Program-made: the position numbers and the translations under genes
The notes under the pieces: generated by a model
What the model saw: the letters and a program-made list of their open reading frames with translations, nothing else
What the model was told of the DNA's origin: nothing
Database searches by the model: none
Shown: one piece after another, positions 1 through 13,700 of the stretch
Layout: each line of letters opens with the position of its first letter
Numbering within the stretch: the stretch's first letter is position 1
Origin: Platycnemis pennipes
Taxonomy: Eukaryota; Arthropoda; Insecta; Odonata; Platycnemididae
Assembly (NCBI GenBank): GCA_933228895.1
Contig: OW121848.1
Coordinates: forward strand, 95,499,470 to 95,563,469
Direction: 5' to 3'
Length of the DNA stretch: 64,000 bases

Positions 1-113
1 CGTCGACAAAAACTACTCGACTCGACTCGACTTTCGTAAAAATACTCGAGTGCTCGAGTCGAGTACCAACTACTCGACTCGACTCGAATTTTCGAGTACT
101 CGCACATCCCTAT
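1..113. mobile_element. Possible end of a hAT-type DNA transposon, cut by the window edge
   Basis: The first 113 bases are built from repeated CTCGA and ACTCG words (at about 14-32, 46-66 and 71-89) and end in CTCGCACATCCCTA. Read on the minus strand the end is TAGGGATGTGCGAGTACTCG, which resembles the terminal inverted repeats of many insect hAT elements. The dense short repeats just inside the end fit subterminal repeats of such elements. The other end lies outside the window, so neither a terminal repeat pair nor a target duplication can be checked. It could instead be a simple CTCGA satellite. Confidence 0.35.
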
Positions 114-1237
114 AATTTTCAGATACTGGAATAATTATTTGGTGATACTCCAATGCAATACTAGGGGGAAAGGACGCCAAAAAGGCAGTGCAATATGGAA
201 CATCATCGACTACTCACCATTTTAGGGAACTAATTTATCCCAGGTAGAAAATGACAGGTTAGATGAGTGAAAAAGACGAGTAAGAATATCCTCATAAGAA
301 CCTAGCCTAGCCGGTAGAAATCAATTTCATATCTGGTAATAGTAGGTATAGCGAACCGATGTATATTTCTGAGAGAATAAGTAAAAAATGTACACGAGGT
401 AAATATCTAATACCTTTTGTCTTCATGCTATTCCCTATGTCATTCATTTTCACCGTTCACGTCAAATTGATCAGTAAAGATAGGAAAGAGATATTGCAAC
501 CTTTACCGTTTCGCTGTCACTTGGCGACGAAGACATATATGTAGTGAATGGTCAATGAGTTGAATGAGGCCTCAGCTATGATTGATCACCATCATTAATT
601 TACCTAATTTGGTAGAATAATGTACGCACCTTGAAATCAATAATTTACCCTTAAGCTTTACTTTGAAAATACTTGCATCCTCGGCTCCCGACTCAACAGG
701 AACTTCTCGATTTCATAACTAATCAATATTTTACACCTCTTAAATTGCTTTGCTCCCAGAGTAGCCCCCTACTCTTCTTCATGTTCAACCCAGTAAGGCC
801 TCCATTAAATACGTAAATATGAAGAGATTAGCTGATAGCACTCAGTGGAGAGCTGCGCCAAAGCAATCTGAGTATTGATGACTAATGATGATGCAGGACT
901 CCGTTATACACTCATCCCTTATTCCTCCTCACGACCAAATGCTTGAGCCGTACAACATTTAATTTAGTATTTGTAGACACAACTTGTTTTTGTTTAGAGC
1001 CTTGAAATTCAATCAAAATTATCTTACAATGCGAAGAAACTCGTCGCCTGATGTGAGCGCAACTGAATTCACTTTCGCCCAAAATACTCCCACTCGTTCT
1101 GGATTTTCTGTCAGTTTCGGTAGTTTTCTGTTAGTATATTTTCCTCCCATCAAAAAAGTGAATCTGATCATCTTTGTCTTCTTGAGATGATATTGCATCC
1201 AAACCTTGAAAACTCTAGCTGTAAGGCACTCTTAATT
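114..1237. other. AT-rich non-coding DNA, nothing recognised
   Basis: No frame gives a protein-like translation and no RNA gene or repeat boundary is visible. Only short chance open frames occur. Confidence 0.6.
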
Positions 1238-1238
1238 G

Positions 1239-1640
1239 CTTGCAGTCCTCTACTTATTTGGCTGATGACACAAGATTTTGCGGAAACTTGTTAGTGGCAT
1301 ATCTCACACTCAAGGGTATTTGCGTGTTATTTGAACTAATGCTGTCTATGAGCAGCAGGATGATACGTGCAACGAACGGTATTCTGTTGGGTCTTATAAT
1401 TAATCTCTTTTGCAATGGGGGAAATTTTGCAGTAAAAATACAAAATATTTCATTTGAATAGCATTTTTCCTCTTTTTAAAGAGGGAATAATTGACCCTCT
1501 TGCAGTCCTATACTTATCTGGCTGATGACACTAGATTTTACGGAAAATTGCTAATGCTATATCTCACACTCAAGGGAATTTAGGAGCTGAAGGAAGTAAT
1601 TATTTTTGTGAGCAACAAACTGGTACGTGCAACGAACGGT
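1239..1640. repeat. Two diverged direct copies of a ~140-bp segment, 260 bp apart
   Basis: Bases 1239-1380 and 1499-1640 align colinearly. Both begin CTTGCAGTCCT, share GGCTGATGACAC, ATCTCACACTCAAGGG and end GTGCAACGAACGGT, always at an offset of 260. This is either one and a half units of a 260-bp tandem array or two nearby copies of one dispersed repeat. The copies differ at many positions, so the duplication is old. No coding potential is seen. Confidence 0.7.
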
Positions 1641-4600
1641 TACACGTATCATATCCAGAGGCAAGTGTTCGAATGCTGCCGCAGGAATGGATGTCGTGGT
1701 CGTCTTAGATTTAAAAATTTACTGCTCAAGTGCTTGCGGCCCACCTTATAATAAGGGTTTTATCATATGAGTTTTCAAGACTGTACCCGCACCTATAGGC
1801 GCTTCAGATCTGGAGTAAAGGTACAAGGATAGGAATAGAAGGTAGAGAGGAAGAGTGGAGAGATACCCGGCCTTGACATTAGCCTGCTCTTAATGAAAAG
1901 CTGCAAATGGGGCCACGGATTAACGTCGCGTCCGTCAGAAGGAGTACTGAACTAGAATACTCTCCACAGAAATAGTTTCTTTAAACGCTAAATGGAAGGA
2001 TTTTCTAAAAACTGCTGAGAGATATATAACCTAGTGACACGGCAGAGAGTCTAGCTTCAAAAATACATCATATCGGAAAAATCGCCATCGCTATGTAATC
2101 TTTGGTCGTCAGCCTCTAATCTTGGACGCATAACTCAAAGGTAATACCATTCTACGCCTAGAGTCGTAGAGATATTTTGGGGGCAGGTAGTTTAGAAGTA
2201 ACCATCTTGCACGCACATTAAAGTCATTTACATAATTTTGTGCGGAGCAAGTAGGAGTGAAAGAAGCGTTGCAAACCACGAAGGGGCTATTTATCGGCGA
2301 AATGACTTGGATGAAATAGACAAGGCAACGGACGCTCATATCGAAGGAGGGGTTTGGATGAAGGGAAGCGGAAAGAGGGAGAGGAAGAACGGAGAGTGAT
2401 TGAAACGGTTAGCTGCGACTGCATCCTTTTCTTGCGAACGTCAGATTAGAATCTCGATCATTTCCAAGTTCCTCATCCGGAGGACCTTCCTCTGCTGCTC
2501 CCTGGCGTCACGAGGTAACACGAAACCACTTCGTATCCCCCCCACTGCACGCATTCCCTCTCTCCACTCCCCAACCCGCGGTATCTCCCGACCGCGGTCG
2601 CCTTCCATATGTATCCCAGGATGCAACCAGCCAACCCCGCCTCCTCCCTCACCACCCTCCTCCCATCCCCTCTAACCCGACTCCCACCCTCGGTTACACC
2701 TCGAGTCAGGCGAGCCATTAGGTAAAAGCCCCCCGTGCTGATTAAAAGCAGATTCCATTGATTTGTAGAAACTCACGTAGGCGCCGTAAAAGGTTTCACG
2801 ACATGCGAGGTAGTCGTGAGAAGGGACTCCCCCACTGCCTCCTTGGAACGGCTTTTATGCATCGACGCAGCTGAGAAAACTTGTGAGACGGTCGGTCGAT
2901 TCAAACGCCTGCCGAAAGGAAATGTAGAAAAAAAGCTTCGAGCCGAAGAATAATTTAGATGGCGTTAGATTCTCATGAGCGTTTTGCCAGAATTAATTTT
3001 CTAAACAGTGTATGCTCGACAAATTGTGACGAAATCCGCACAAGTTGCGTCATCCTGATTTAGATGACATCTAGTCGTAATTAAAATTTATGATGAGAAC
3101 TGCATGAAGCGCAGATCGAGATAATGAATTCTGTACACGTTGCGCGCAAATGGGGACCACTTTTAGCGTAGGAAGAGCAAACATATTAACTGCCAGAAAA
3201 TTGAAGATATTCTTGCAAAGACACGGGCGCAAAAATGTCTAACTTGGACACCAATCCGAGAACTTTCCGTGGATAATATAATTTGAAAAGACTATCATAG
3301 CGATGTATCCGCAGGTCTCCTCAGATTCACTCGACAGAACCAAAATACAGGATTGAGTTTGGCACTCCACATGCAGCCACTAAACCAATTTCTTTTCTAT
3401 TTTTATGTAACCAACTAAAGATAGGTTTAAACACATTCTTTGGTGATGAGAGGTAATGTTATCCCATCTTCTAGGAAGGCTAAAATTCAAAGCTTCTGTA
3501 GAAATGCTAACCTAAGGTAGAGGTTTCGAAACTATAACTATTGCTCTGCATAGTCAAAATTGATTATATATAAGTGAGCAAGATAATAAACCCTGGTTTT
3601 ACAAACGTTTCCTTGAACCACTAACACTTGACTGGCAATGGTCCCTCATTTATTATCAATATTTATAATTTAAAAGGCGTTTAAATCCACTCTTATTCGT
3701 CTTCATTGCTACCTTCTTGTCGGGTTTTTCAATTCGTCGGTGATTCCATAAAGAAGGAACACTTTTTCCTTGTGATCAGGGCCCTGATGAAGACGAACGA
3801 GATGAACTTCTAAACTTCGGCAGGAATGGAATCCCTAACTCGAATCCTAAACCTAAAAGTTCATCCAGCTCATACGCTGAAAGCAACTGGTTTTTCTTTA
3901 CTTCCTTTTGATTTTTGCATTAAGTAGAGAAGTTATCGCTGTACTGATTAGGAACAAAATGATAATGAATCGCTACAGTATTAAGCCTGAACATATCGAA
4001 ATTGGTTAAATCGAGAGATTCTCATCAATGACTATGTAATACATTTGATCTGTTTCCTTGGTTCCAATAGGATAAACTTCCATTTTTGCATCATTTCTAA
4101 ACCCTATTCCGTCATTATCGACAAGGTTAGCTGTCATGAATAGTTATTCAAGTTATTAAGTACTTTAAATCAATAATAAGTATATTAATGCCTTTCCTTC
4201 CTACTGGGAGGTAAAATTTAGCCACCCATAGTGAGATGTTGAAACTAGATTTCTTCTGGGCAATCTTCCGCGTGGGTTGCTTATTGCGGCATTGCAGTCG
4301 GAGGAACTGTTGTACCAATTGAAAAATACCAATATAGAATCTAACTTCAATGTCTACCTTTAAACGCGGGGCTCTCAAAACGGTATTGTATTCGAAAATC
4401 TGCAAAACAATAAGCTTGCAACAAAGTTGTGACCTAAAGTCTCCCGAGTAAATGAAACCTTTTGAATCTAAGAGCCTGAAAATCACTGACAATACGTAAG
4501 CATTGAGAATGGACATGTTATGACTTCAATTGTTTGTAGAATTTGTCAAATAACGAGGGTAATGATAAAAAATATGCATCTATATGCACTATTTCCTCAA

Positions 4601-7600
4601 AGGTAGTGGGGAGAGTAAGCCTTTGACAGGTTGAACTGTACCTGGTATATTTGAAGTGCTTTATTATCGGTATTGCAAGAGATAAAGGCCTAAGCTGCTT
4701 CAGTTATTCCGGATTTTCAGTTCTCCAGAGAAAAAAGAAAATTACATTACCTGAGAGCAATTGAATATCAAAGTAATTGATTTTCTCACGTCAGAACTCA
4801 GTGATGACGGAAATAAAAACATGAGTCCTTTTTTAAAAAGCTGAAACAAAAGGGCACTTATCGTCACACTCTAATGATTTCCACTATTGATGCGGTAGCA
4901 TTTTTCATTCTTTTTTGCTTCTGAGAATGTTTCTAGGAGAGTAACGACCTTGATGGCCAAAATCACTGGCGTCGTTGTGGAGCCGGGCGTAAAAAAATAC
5001 GATTTTTAGGCATTCCTTTCCTTTTCAATCTTGACACTATCTTCGTTCACTCAAATAAGTAAACATACTGAAAACGAAATCGTAAAATACGTTCAGGTTT
5101 TCAACTAACACGAAGAAATGCATACGCTAATAAGACAATTCACATATATAGTATGCTAAAAAAGGCACTTCATGGTTGAAAAAACCCGCCTCAAAGCATA
5201 GCTTAGTAGAATGCTAGTTTTTAGGAGGAGTGTTCATATACAATGAGGAAAACTGTCACTAAAGCGTGGATAATTTTAAGCTTAAGGCTTGAGAATTGGC
5301 ATTTCTGCCGGTATTCTGTTTAGAGAAGAAATAAGTAGTACCTATAATAAATTATGAATGCCAACCTCAACCATTGTGAGACTACCTACTTGTTCAACCA
5401 GTTTTTTTTTGGGAACACCTTAATGATTATAAGCAAAAAAAAATTGAAGAATATCACGCTTGGGATGACAATTCACTGTGGGTAAACAGGCACTCCTTCT
5501 AATTATTGGCAATATTTTTATTGCCATTGTTTCAGGTAAAATATTTATAATTTATTTCTTTTTTTGTAGCCAGCGTTTAAATGTCACACCATTGACTATT
5601 GTATACCACCACTGGATAGGTATTTTACAGCATTTATATTTATGTATCACCTATTGAATAGTATAAAATATAAATATTGAAAACTAGAACTCTTAATGAA
5701 AGTTGTAGGCCACGTGAAAGGTCAGGTTATTTTTTAAAATAGCATTTGATCATCTCGTAGAAATAAAATCGTTAAGATTCCGGCGCTCATTTGTCTCCTT
5801 CCAAGGCGCCACCGTATAGGTGATTAAGGGTTCGGCGGGAAGCGATTTTTTCCCCTCATATTTCCTTATCGGGTACCGGTCGAAAAATGGCGGAGACGAA
5901 TGGGGAAAAGAAAACAATGCGACGGAATATCTGGGAGCGGAGAAGGATGAGAGAGAGGGTGGGGCATGGGATGGAGAGATGGACTCTGGGAAGAAGAGAT
6001 GGCCACCAAATCGCTACGAGGGGCGAAAAATTGACCTGACAGAAGATAACCCCAGTCCACTTAACCTAATCCAATGCAATGGAAGGAAACTGCCATTATG
6101 GTGGCCACCTCCGTGAGTTTTCACTGGGACGGCCATGGAGACTCAGATATGCTATGAAACAAGAGATGGGTAAATGGGAAAAATGTAAACTTATGGATGT
6201 TTCTGTTTCCCTCATAAGCGAATACGGATCATAGCGTATTTATAGCCCTATCTAGCTCTGTAGTCCTAACTAACTTATACTAAGCATACCACTGATAAAC
6301 ATGGTAACGCACTGTCATTGACAGCTTTTCGGGAGCAACTGCGAAATGAACTTTGTCGGCAGTCGAGCTTTTACGGCCATTGCAGGTCGCACCTTGAGGG
6401 AATTAAGACGTTTGGAATGGGACGACAAAATTTTTTAAGATAAATGGCAAATCTCACAAGTTCCATGCCAACTGCGCATGAAAAGTTTGGAGTAACTAAA
6501 AAACTTAGGGAATAGATACGGTTTCAGACGCGTCCCGGTGGATCATATTTTTGGTTGACGCCCAGTGTTGATATTTAAAAGATAGGTAAACATCACAATT
6601 AATGCTTTAATTCTTCCACCAATTTGACGCCAAAGTCAGTTTGAGCGACTAAAAAACTGATTTTTATAACCACTAATAAACGACGGCATTGCATCATGTT
6701 CATGAATCTTGCCCCGAAGACGGCCCCCTAACGCCTGAGAGGATGGCCTATTACTACGTCGACGTAATCACGAGGCTGCCACGCAAATAAATTAGGCCAA
6801 TTAAACTGAAGAACTCATCAATATATAGAAATAATGTCGAAGGAGAGTCACATAAAATGACTTTTACCCGAATCTTCATCTAATTATTATATGAAGTTGA
6901 TTGTAGAGGCCAAGATTTTGTGGAACTCTATAATGTTGGATGAATGATAAAAAACGTAGCGTATAGCGTTCCACAGGTTTAAAGATATTTTAATGCTACA
7001 TGTTTCGCACGTGTACCTGAAGATGCTACAGCATAGTGGTATAACTTATTCTCCAATTAATGTCACTTTACTCGCGGACAGGCACCATCTGTTTTTGGTT
7101 CTGATATTAATTTCCGTTAGAAACCATCACAGGGAATATTATATTGATACTAAGGTCGTTACCGTTTCGATTCCGGAGATTAATACCGTTGCAGCTCACG
7201 AGTTGCTAAACATATGAACATTCAACTTGTTGATAAAACGCTATTACGATTATCTCACCCAAGAAAGGGAACAAATATATGCCTACGAAATATGTACCTC
7301 TATATATAAAAACGAAATAAGGCTGCATAAGTGCAAGAGAAAGAAAGAACCGCAAAGGAAAAGAGCTGCAAGGCGCATGCCGTGCCGAGAATAACACCAT
7401 AATATTATTTTATTGCTGGTTTTAGGCACTGATTAACCATTTATCGGTTATGTTACTAGCTTTAGAATGAGTTTAGAAGATACGACGATGTGTTTTCAAA
7501 AAAGAAAACATGAGAAACAAAACTAGGACAGGGGAGAAAGTTTGAAAACGATTAAAGAGGTGGAAGGATTTAATGACTAAGTGTAAGTTCTGAATTTTTT

Positions 7601-8120
7601 CCAAAAAAATATTTGGCATTACTTTTTGTTCATGGGTTATATTCTAAGGAAATATAAGGCCAAATACGTTCACAAACTGCCCTATTCTGTCTTTTAAATT
7701 CTTAATGACTCCAAACGGCATAAGCTGAATCCTCATGGTAAGTAGTAGGGGTATCTTTAACAATCACATGCATTGTTTAAATACCATTGAGTGGAAAACT
7801 TCAAAAAAATTAATTGAAATGTTTCAATCTTTTCTAAGACTTTCTAATCATTACACATGCTCAAAGCATCAAACGCTAGAGTAGATCAAAAACAGATACG
7901 CTTCTCAAACATCATATAAAAACCCAAGGGACTTAAAAAATGGCGCGAATGAAAGTACGCGCATATTCCTCAAAATTAACCACATTCCTAATCCTCACCA
8001 TAAATAATGGTTTATTGATTTTTTCATGTTCATACATGTACCTTTACAATCACTCGCCAAGAGTAGACAGGCCTTTAAATTTCGGAGGAATCCCATTGGA
8101 CAACGACATAACTCCATAAC
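1641..8120. other. Non-coding DNA, no gene recognised
   Basis: AT-rich sequence with stops in all frames. A GC- and pyrimidine-rich patch at about 2395-2720 opens short frames on both strands, but their translations are low-complexity and unlike any family I know. A weaker GC patch lies at 5780-6130. No RNA gene or clear repeat boundary was seen. Confidence 0.55.
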
Positions 8121-8159
8121 AATCATGTCACTGATCTTCATGACCCTTCAAGGCAGCTA

Positions 8160-8640
8160 AAAAGGGAGGGAAAATGAATCGTGTAGAGGAAGAAAAGCAG
8201 ATATTGAAGAGGAAACGGAGGAGTGAGGAGGGGGGGGGGTTGAACTTTAGAAAGGTACACCGTAGACCCAACGAAATAAGGACAGGGTTGCAAGAAGGAA
8301 AGAGGCTGTCGGGAGTAAGGGGAAAGGTAAGAGGATGGGGGCTCCCAAAAGGAAGGCGCCGCTGGCGTCGTCGGCGTGAGTGGTGGGGGGAGGGGGAAGG
8401 GGGGAGGGCGTGTGTTCGGAGGAGGACGGTTCCAGTCGGAGAAATGTCGGTGGAGAAGGGCCGGAGGGGGGAGGTGCTTTGGGAAGTTAACGTCATGGGA
8501 GAGATAGACGACATGGAATAGTCGGGATGGGAGATTTAGTAGCGCCAACAGTCGGGGGGAGGGAAGTGGTTGGGAACCAGGCGTAGAGGTGGAGGAAACT
8601 AAAGGGTTCCCTCACTAGCCATCGTTGCAGTACTCCTCCA
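8160..8640. other. Purine/G-rich low-complexity block
   Basis: The + strand is rich in G and GA words, with a run of nine G near 8231 and GGGGGGAGGGGGAAGGGGGGAG-like sequence near 8385-8406. The bias keeps frames open on both strands (about 115-136 codons), but the translations are Arg/Glu/Gly-rich one way and Pro/Ser-rich the other, as expected from composition alone. Not a supported gene. Confidence 0.5.
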
Positions 8641-10479
8641 GGTAAACCGTCCCCATTCTCAATTTATCCCTGAGTTCCCATTCCAGTCTAAAACCACGGC
8701 AAAGATAGAACGTGGCTATGAAACAATATCGCAGTAATACTTCGCGAACCTTAATATAGGCGACGACTTTTTCAATCTGATGTCCTGGTAGATTTCACTG
8801 CTTGAAGTGCCGAAGCGTCTTGGATCGCATTGCCAGGATCCAAGAATATTAAGAGGCTGAATGCAATCATTCCTGCAAAATTTTCAACCTGGGTGAACTA
8901 AATCGATTTGTCACGCTATTACTGCTACGTACCCCAGATTACACTGACATTAAGCAAGTAGGTAGGTACTTTTTTTTGCAGACAACGAAAACCTTAGGAG
9001 TATCATTATCGTAAAGAAACGTCCAACGCGAAATAAGTCTGAGCGAACATAACAACTAGGTTTCGGTATTAATAGGTGGTGATCAAATGATAGCTTACTA
9101 ATGAAGAGTCAAATTTGAATGCTCTGAAACTAAGATTCGGGGGATGAAGGAGAAAAAACTGTCATATCAAACTCAGAAAAGAGGTCGGAGGAAAAAATTG
9201 CTTTTAGATTTCAGCCTTGCTTTATGCAATTTTCCCTTCCTTTCACATTTATAGTAAAAAATATCAGCAAGTTCGCATGAAATGACTCAATCTCGAAGAA
9301 AAATGCCGAACAATTCATGGCATATGCCTGCAATGCTGCAAACAGGATCTAAGCCATTACATTATACTTATAAAGAAACAACCTGTTTTCATAATTGGTC
9401 TGGTCACTGAGGATAGGGATCATCATGTACTAAGCCCTTCATGGTTTCAGAACCAATAGATTTTCTTACCTTTCTATACCTACGATACTTGGACATCTAC
9501 TTATTCATTGCATATTTTCCTCGCTATCCCCGATTAAAAGAGTATTTTGCCAATAAGTTCAAGCAAAATTTGGTGGTGCCATTGTCACCTTGTTGGCCAT
9601 AACCAAACCACAATAGATATTTCGCCACAAGTTAATTAGCACAATTCACACAGTTAAATTTTCATATTGAGAGGGAAAAGGTAATTTTGCTGACAATATC
9701 GTCAATTTCTTCACTGTACCTACCTATCGGTATACGATAAAGAAAATTATACTACGGTTTTATTTTAACTAACAATGAAAGCGAAAATTATTTTCAGTGT
9801 CATTAAAAATAAAAAAAATGTTATTATTACCTGAACACTTCAAACTTTTATAATGTAAAATAAGAACTAAATCTATTGCAACTGGATGGGAATCCTACAT
9901 AACTAATGAGCATAATGACCAACTCGATTGAATGACGAGAAAATAAAATTTCAAATGAAATTTTATTTACTCACCGCCCACGTTTAAACGAACCCATTTC
10001 GCACATCTGAAGGCTGCATGGTTAAACTGATATTCATATTGATAGACAATTGCATATCTTTGCTGAAAGGACAGGTACTATTCATTTTAAACAGGATAAA
10101 ATAAGGCTATGCTCATAACCAAAAACCCCTTCCTATGTACACGTGAAATTGAAGGGGGATGATTATCAACGGTTGGAGCTCGCCCGTTTACGGCAAATAC
10201 TAAATGAGATATATTTTTAAAAGTTTAATTAAAGAGATTAATAGATGCGGTAACTAATACAGTAAAAGAGTTGTAGTATTATATACATGCATTAACTAAT
10301 TAAAACTCAACCAAACACTCTGGACTAGCTTGAACAAACAAGTATTAAAAAAATTGATAACAACCTGGATTGCAATTTATGAAGAAAAAAATTGTCGGTG
10401 AAAATTGAGCATATGCTGAAGTACATGCGATTTCGACATATGCACTAATGTTTTTTTTTTACATCCATCGCCAATTCCT
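8641..10479. other. AT-rich non-coding DNA, nothing recognised
   Basis: No frame, RNA gene or repeat boundary can be supported here. Confidence 0.6.
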
Positions 10480-10700
10480 CTATCCGTCACTTTAATCCTC
10501 TCGATCTACTATTTCCCACCACCCTCCCCATTCAACCCCTTCCCACTCCCCCTTTTATTCCACGGCGCTCGCCTTTTTACGCGCAGGAGAGGCCGTAAAT
10601 CAAACGGCTTGGCGTCAGCGGGACCTCACAGAGAGGGAGATAAAAAAAATGGGGCGGGGAGAAGGTGAGGGGGTGGGGGGGGGGGGGAGGTCGGATGAAG
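10480..10700. repeat. C-rich then G-rich low-complexity patch with poly-G
   Basis: A C-rich stretch at 10500-10560 is followed by a G-rich stretch at 10620-10695 with an uninterrupted run of 13 G at 10675-10687. Such runs are common in this window's islands and can form G-quadruplexes or cause sequencing-length errors. No gene is seen. Confidence 0.6.
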
Positions 10701-13700
10701 AGAATGGGAAATGGTGAGCATCCTGATTATCCACGCCAATGGTTCACGCATTCATTATTAATTCAATTAGCCGGAGGAGGGCGCAATGACTCCCGGGTTC
10801 AGTGAATGCGTGGCTCGCGTCGGAAGGCAAACACAGCTAACAACGAAGCGACAAGAGGGGGGTCAATGGAAACGAAGCGACGCATAACACGCCCCTCATT
10901 ACTGTCTTTCAAACAGCGGTGCACATTTAGCCGATATTCACTGCAACGGTGGACTCGGAAAAAATCCTCTCCATAAAATTTGTTCGTTGATGTTCGGAAG
11001 AAAGCGTCAGATGGCAACAGGCGTAAACGATGTCCCCCGCCAATCAAAACGAGACAAGAATGAGTGCAAGCAATGGAGTCTTTTGCTCGAGGTACCCATT
11101 CACTGTTTTTTTCCTGCAGTGACTTTTGACACCAGCGTATCTAAAATAACACTGGGTGAATTATTCATCCTGTAAAAATTGCGGCTTGTGAGAAAAATAA
11201 TATGCTATTTTAAATAGAGTATCAACTGCATATGACCACATAAAAAACTTAAAAATCATCCAGAATCAGAACCAGACAATCCACGTCTAAAGGACTGCCA
11301 TGGGCGTCACCTATTTTGTAACAGCATGTATGAAACCAGTATATCTCAGGCAACCTCAAAATTCTAACCCTAGCAAAGTGCTTCCTATCAATTGCAGAAT
11401 TCTTCGAAAGTTCCCTACTGAAACTTGACAGAAAATTGTTGACCCCTCTTGGAGTACTCAAATAATTCACATTTTAAACACAATCAATCGTTGTAATCAA
11501 TCGCTAAAAACAACTGAAACACCTAAGCATAAAATCTATAGCCAACTACTTCCATTTTCGCCGTTAACAAAACAAGTTAATCTTCGAATACCTGCTATAA
11601 ACTGAAACACGCATGCATTCTGCAAGGGATCCAATTGGTCAGTTACATCTGAATCACCAACCGCTGAATAGAAATCAAAATCGAGATTGTTTTCATAATA
11701 ATCGATATTTCAGAGCCTAACCAAGCACCTTGATACCAACGCAATTACCTACTGGAAATATCAATGATTTTAATTAGCTGTTCAATCTTAGGATTGCTAC
11801 TTTTAGTAGCAATTTACGCGTGTCAACTTAACCCAAAGCTACCTTTGTTATATGAAATCTTTTGGAAACTCAGTTTTTCTTGTGAATAATGATTTGGTAA
11901 AATGGGCACTTCAATCCAAAAAAATTATTTTTCGCGAAACGCATTTCCTTTTTTCAGATGAAATCCATCAAAACTTTGAAGCTTTTTCTTTAGCAATCAA
12001 AGGGAAGAAGAAAACCAAGAAGAAAGAAAACATTCCATGATTTTGTTCACTCTCTTTATGTGAGCTACATTTAATTATCAACACTGTCATTGTGTAGAAG
12101 GAAGTTTGATAAATCTGGTTAAGAAATGCACTCTGGAGCTAAGAAGATAAGGAAAATAATCGCTGGGAATGCCGCTACAATCGGATAGCTGAGACCAAGA
12201 TGAGTGCTTGGCAAAGCGCTCAGAGAATCGATCATTTTCATCTTCGATTTCGCACATGTTGGTGGCGAAGAGTGAAAGATAGCGATGGACGGAGGGGAGG
12301 AGAGACGGGCGTGACGGACGAAGTGTAGGCCAGATCACTCCTCGCCTCCGACTGCGCTCGCTCGTCAAGCGGCGGACCTATGTGTGTTTTAGACGCATTA
12401 GGATAAGGATCACCGATGGAAGTGGATAGGTCCATCTTTCGCGGCCTGCCACACGCCTATCTACACCGTCCATCCTTCCCTTTTCTCCGCAACGTGAAAG
12501 GGTGCTATCTCCATTAGCTCCCCGTCCCCCTGTCGGCTCCTGTCCGAGACGCTCTTGATGCCCTAATTTGCTTTTTTTTCTCTCTTCTCTGATCTAAATT
12601 TCGTTTCCTCCGCTTCATTTTCCACCTCCTGTCTCCTCGTCGCTATTTCAGTGGTATCAGTCTCTGGAAAACGCACACCTGTACCTCTCCGCACGTTGAA
12701 AAAGAATATTTCATCATCCTCTCCTCTTCGGCAGTCATGACAACGTCGCGTCGTCACGTTACGGTTTATGCATTGCGGCGAAGATCTAATGAACACTCAT
12801 TCGAAGAGATGGGATGTTGGTCACTCGGCCTTCACGCAATGTAGATTCCGTGATATCTCGGTTACATTTTTTTTCCGTGCGTAACGAACAACTACGCTTT
12901 CCATATGATTTATTTAATGACACAAAATTAGGCATAGGAAGTTAACCAGGTAATGGAGCACGTGTGTGACCAGACGAACTTACATGGGTGTCGATGGGTG
13001 TCACTGATTTCCCTCGTAATGAAAAATGTATGTACCATGAAGAATGTTGGGGAAATACTACCACGCTCGCAATAGATTTTTTTACAGGTAAAGTCATAGA
13101 TTATTTATCACGAAGTAAAATTATCTGGTCAATGAACCGCCTGTTGGTTGGTTAACTTGAGATTAGCCATTTCAGTGCATGAGTCAGTAGTGGCTGTACA
13201 TTTTAATCCACTTCAATGATAAAGACAATTTTTCCACCAGGGAAAAAATTAAATAAACGGGCAAATTTACAATATTTACCACGACGAAAGAGAAAAGGAA
13301 TTTCAGTATAATGGATAGAATGACTCAATATTTGAAAATCTTTCGTTTCGCTGTTTTGCACCTAGCGTCTGAAAAAATACCATTTTCCAAATTTTAAGTG
13401 CAATGCATTTCTTTGCCATGACGAATGCCTCTTCACAAAACTACCAACAAATTATAGCGGACATAACTCAAGTAATATTTTTTTACTTATAGTGGAAATC
13501 CTATTTTCTCATTCCCACGATTTCTCTTTTCAATTGCACGTTGAAACCAAGATTTGAGTCCCATTTCAGCGAAGGAGACCAATTTTACAAGTTTCGGAGG
13601 CCAATATTTCACGGTGACCTGAAGAAAGACCTGCGATTTATCTCCTCGCTATTTGCAATGCGCAATAGCAGAAAGTATTTTTGGGTCACACTTGATCGAT

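Noticed and set aside
8128..8548. Overlapping 115-136-codon frames on both strands
   Set aside because: G/A-rich low complexity explains the lack of stops; the translations are Arg/Glu or Pro/Ser repeats.
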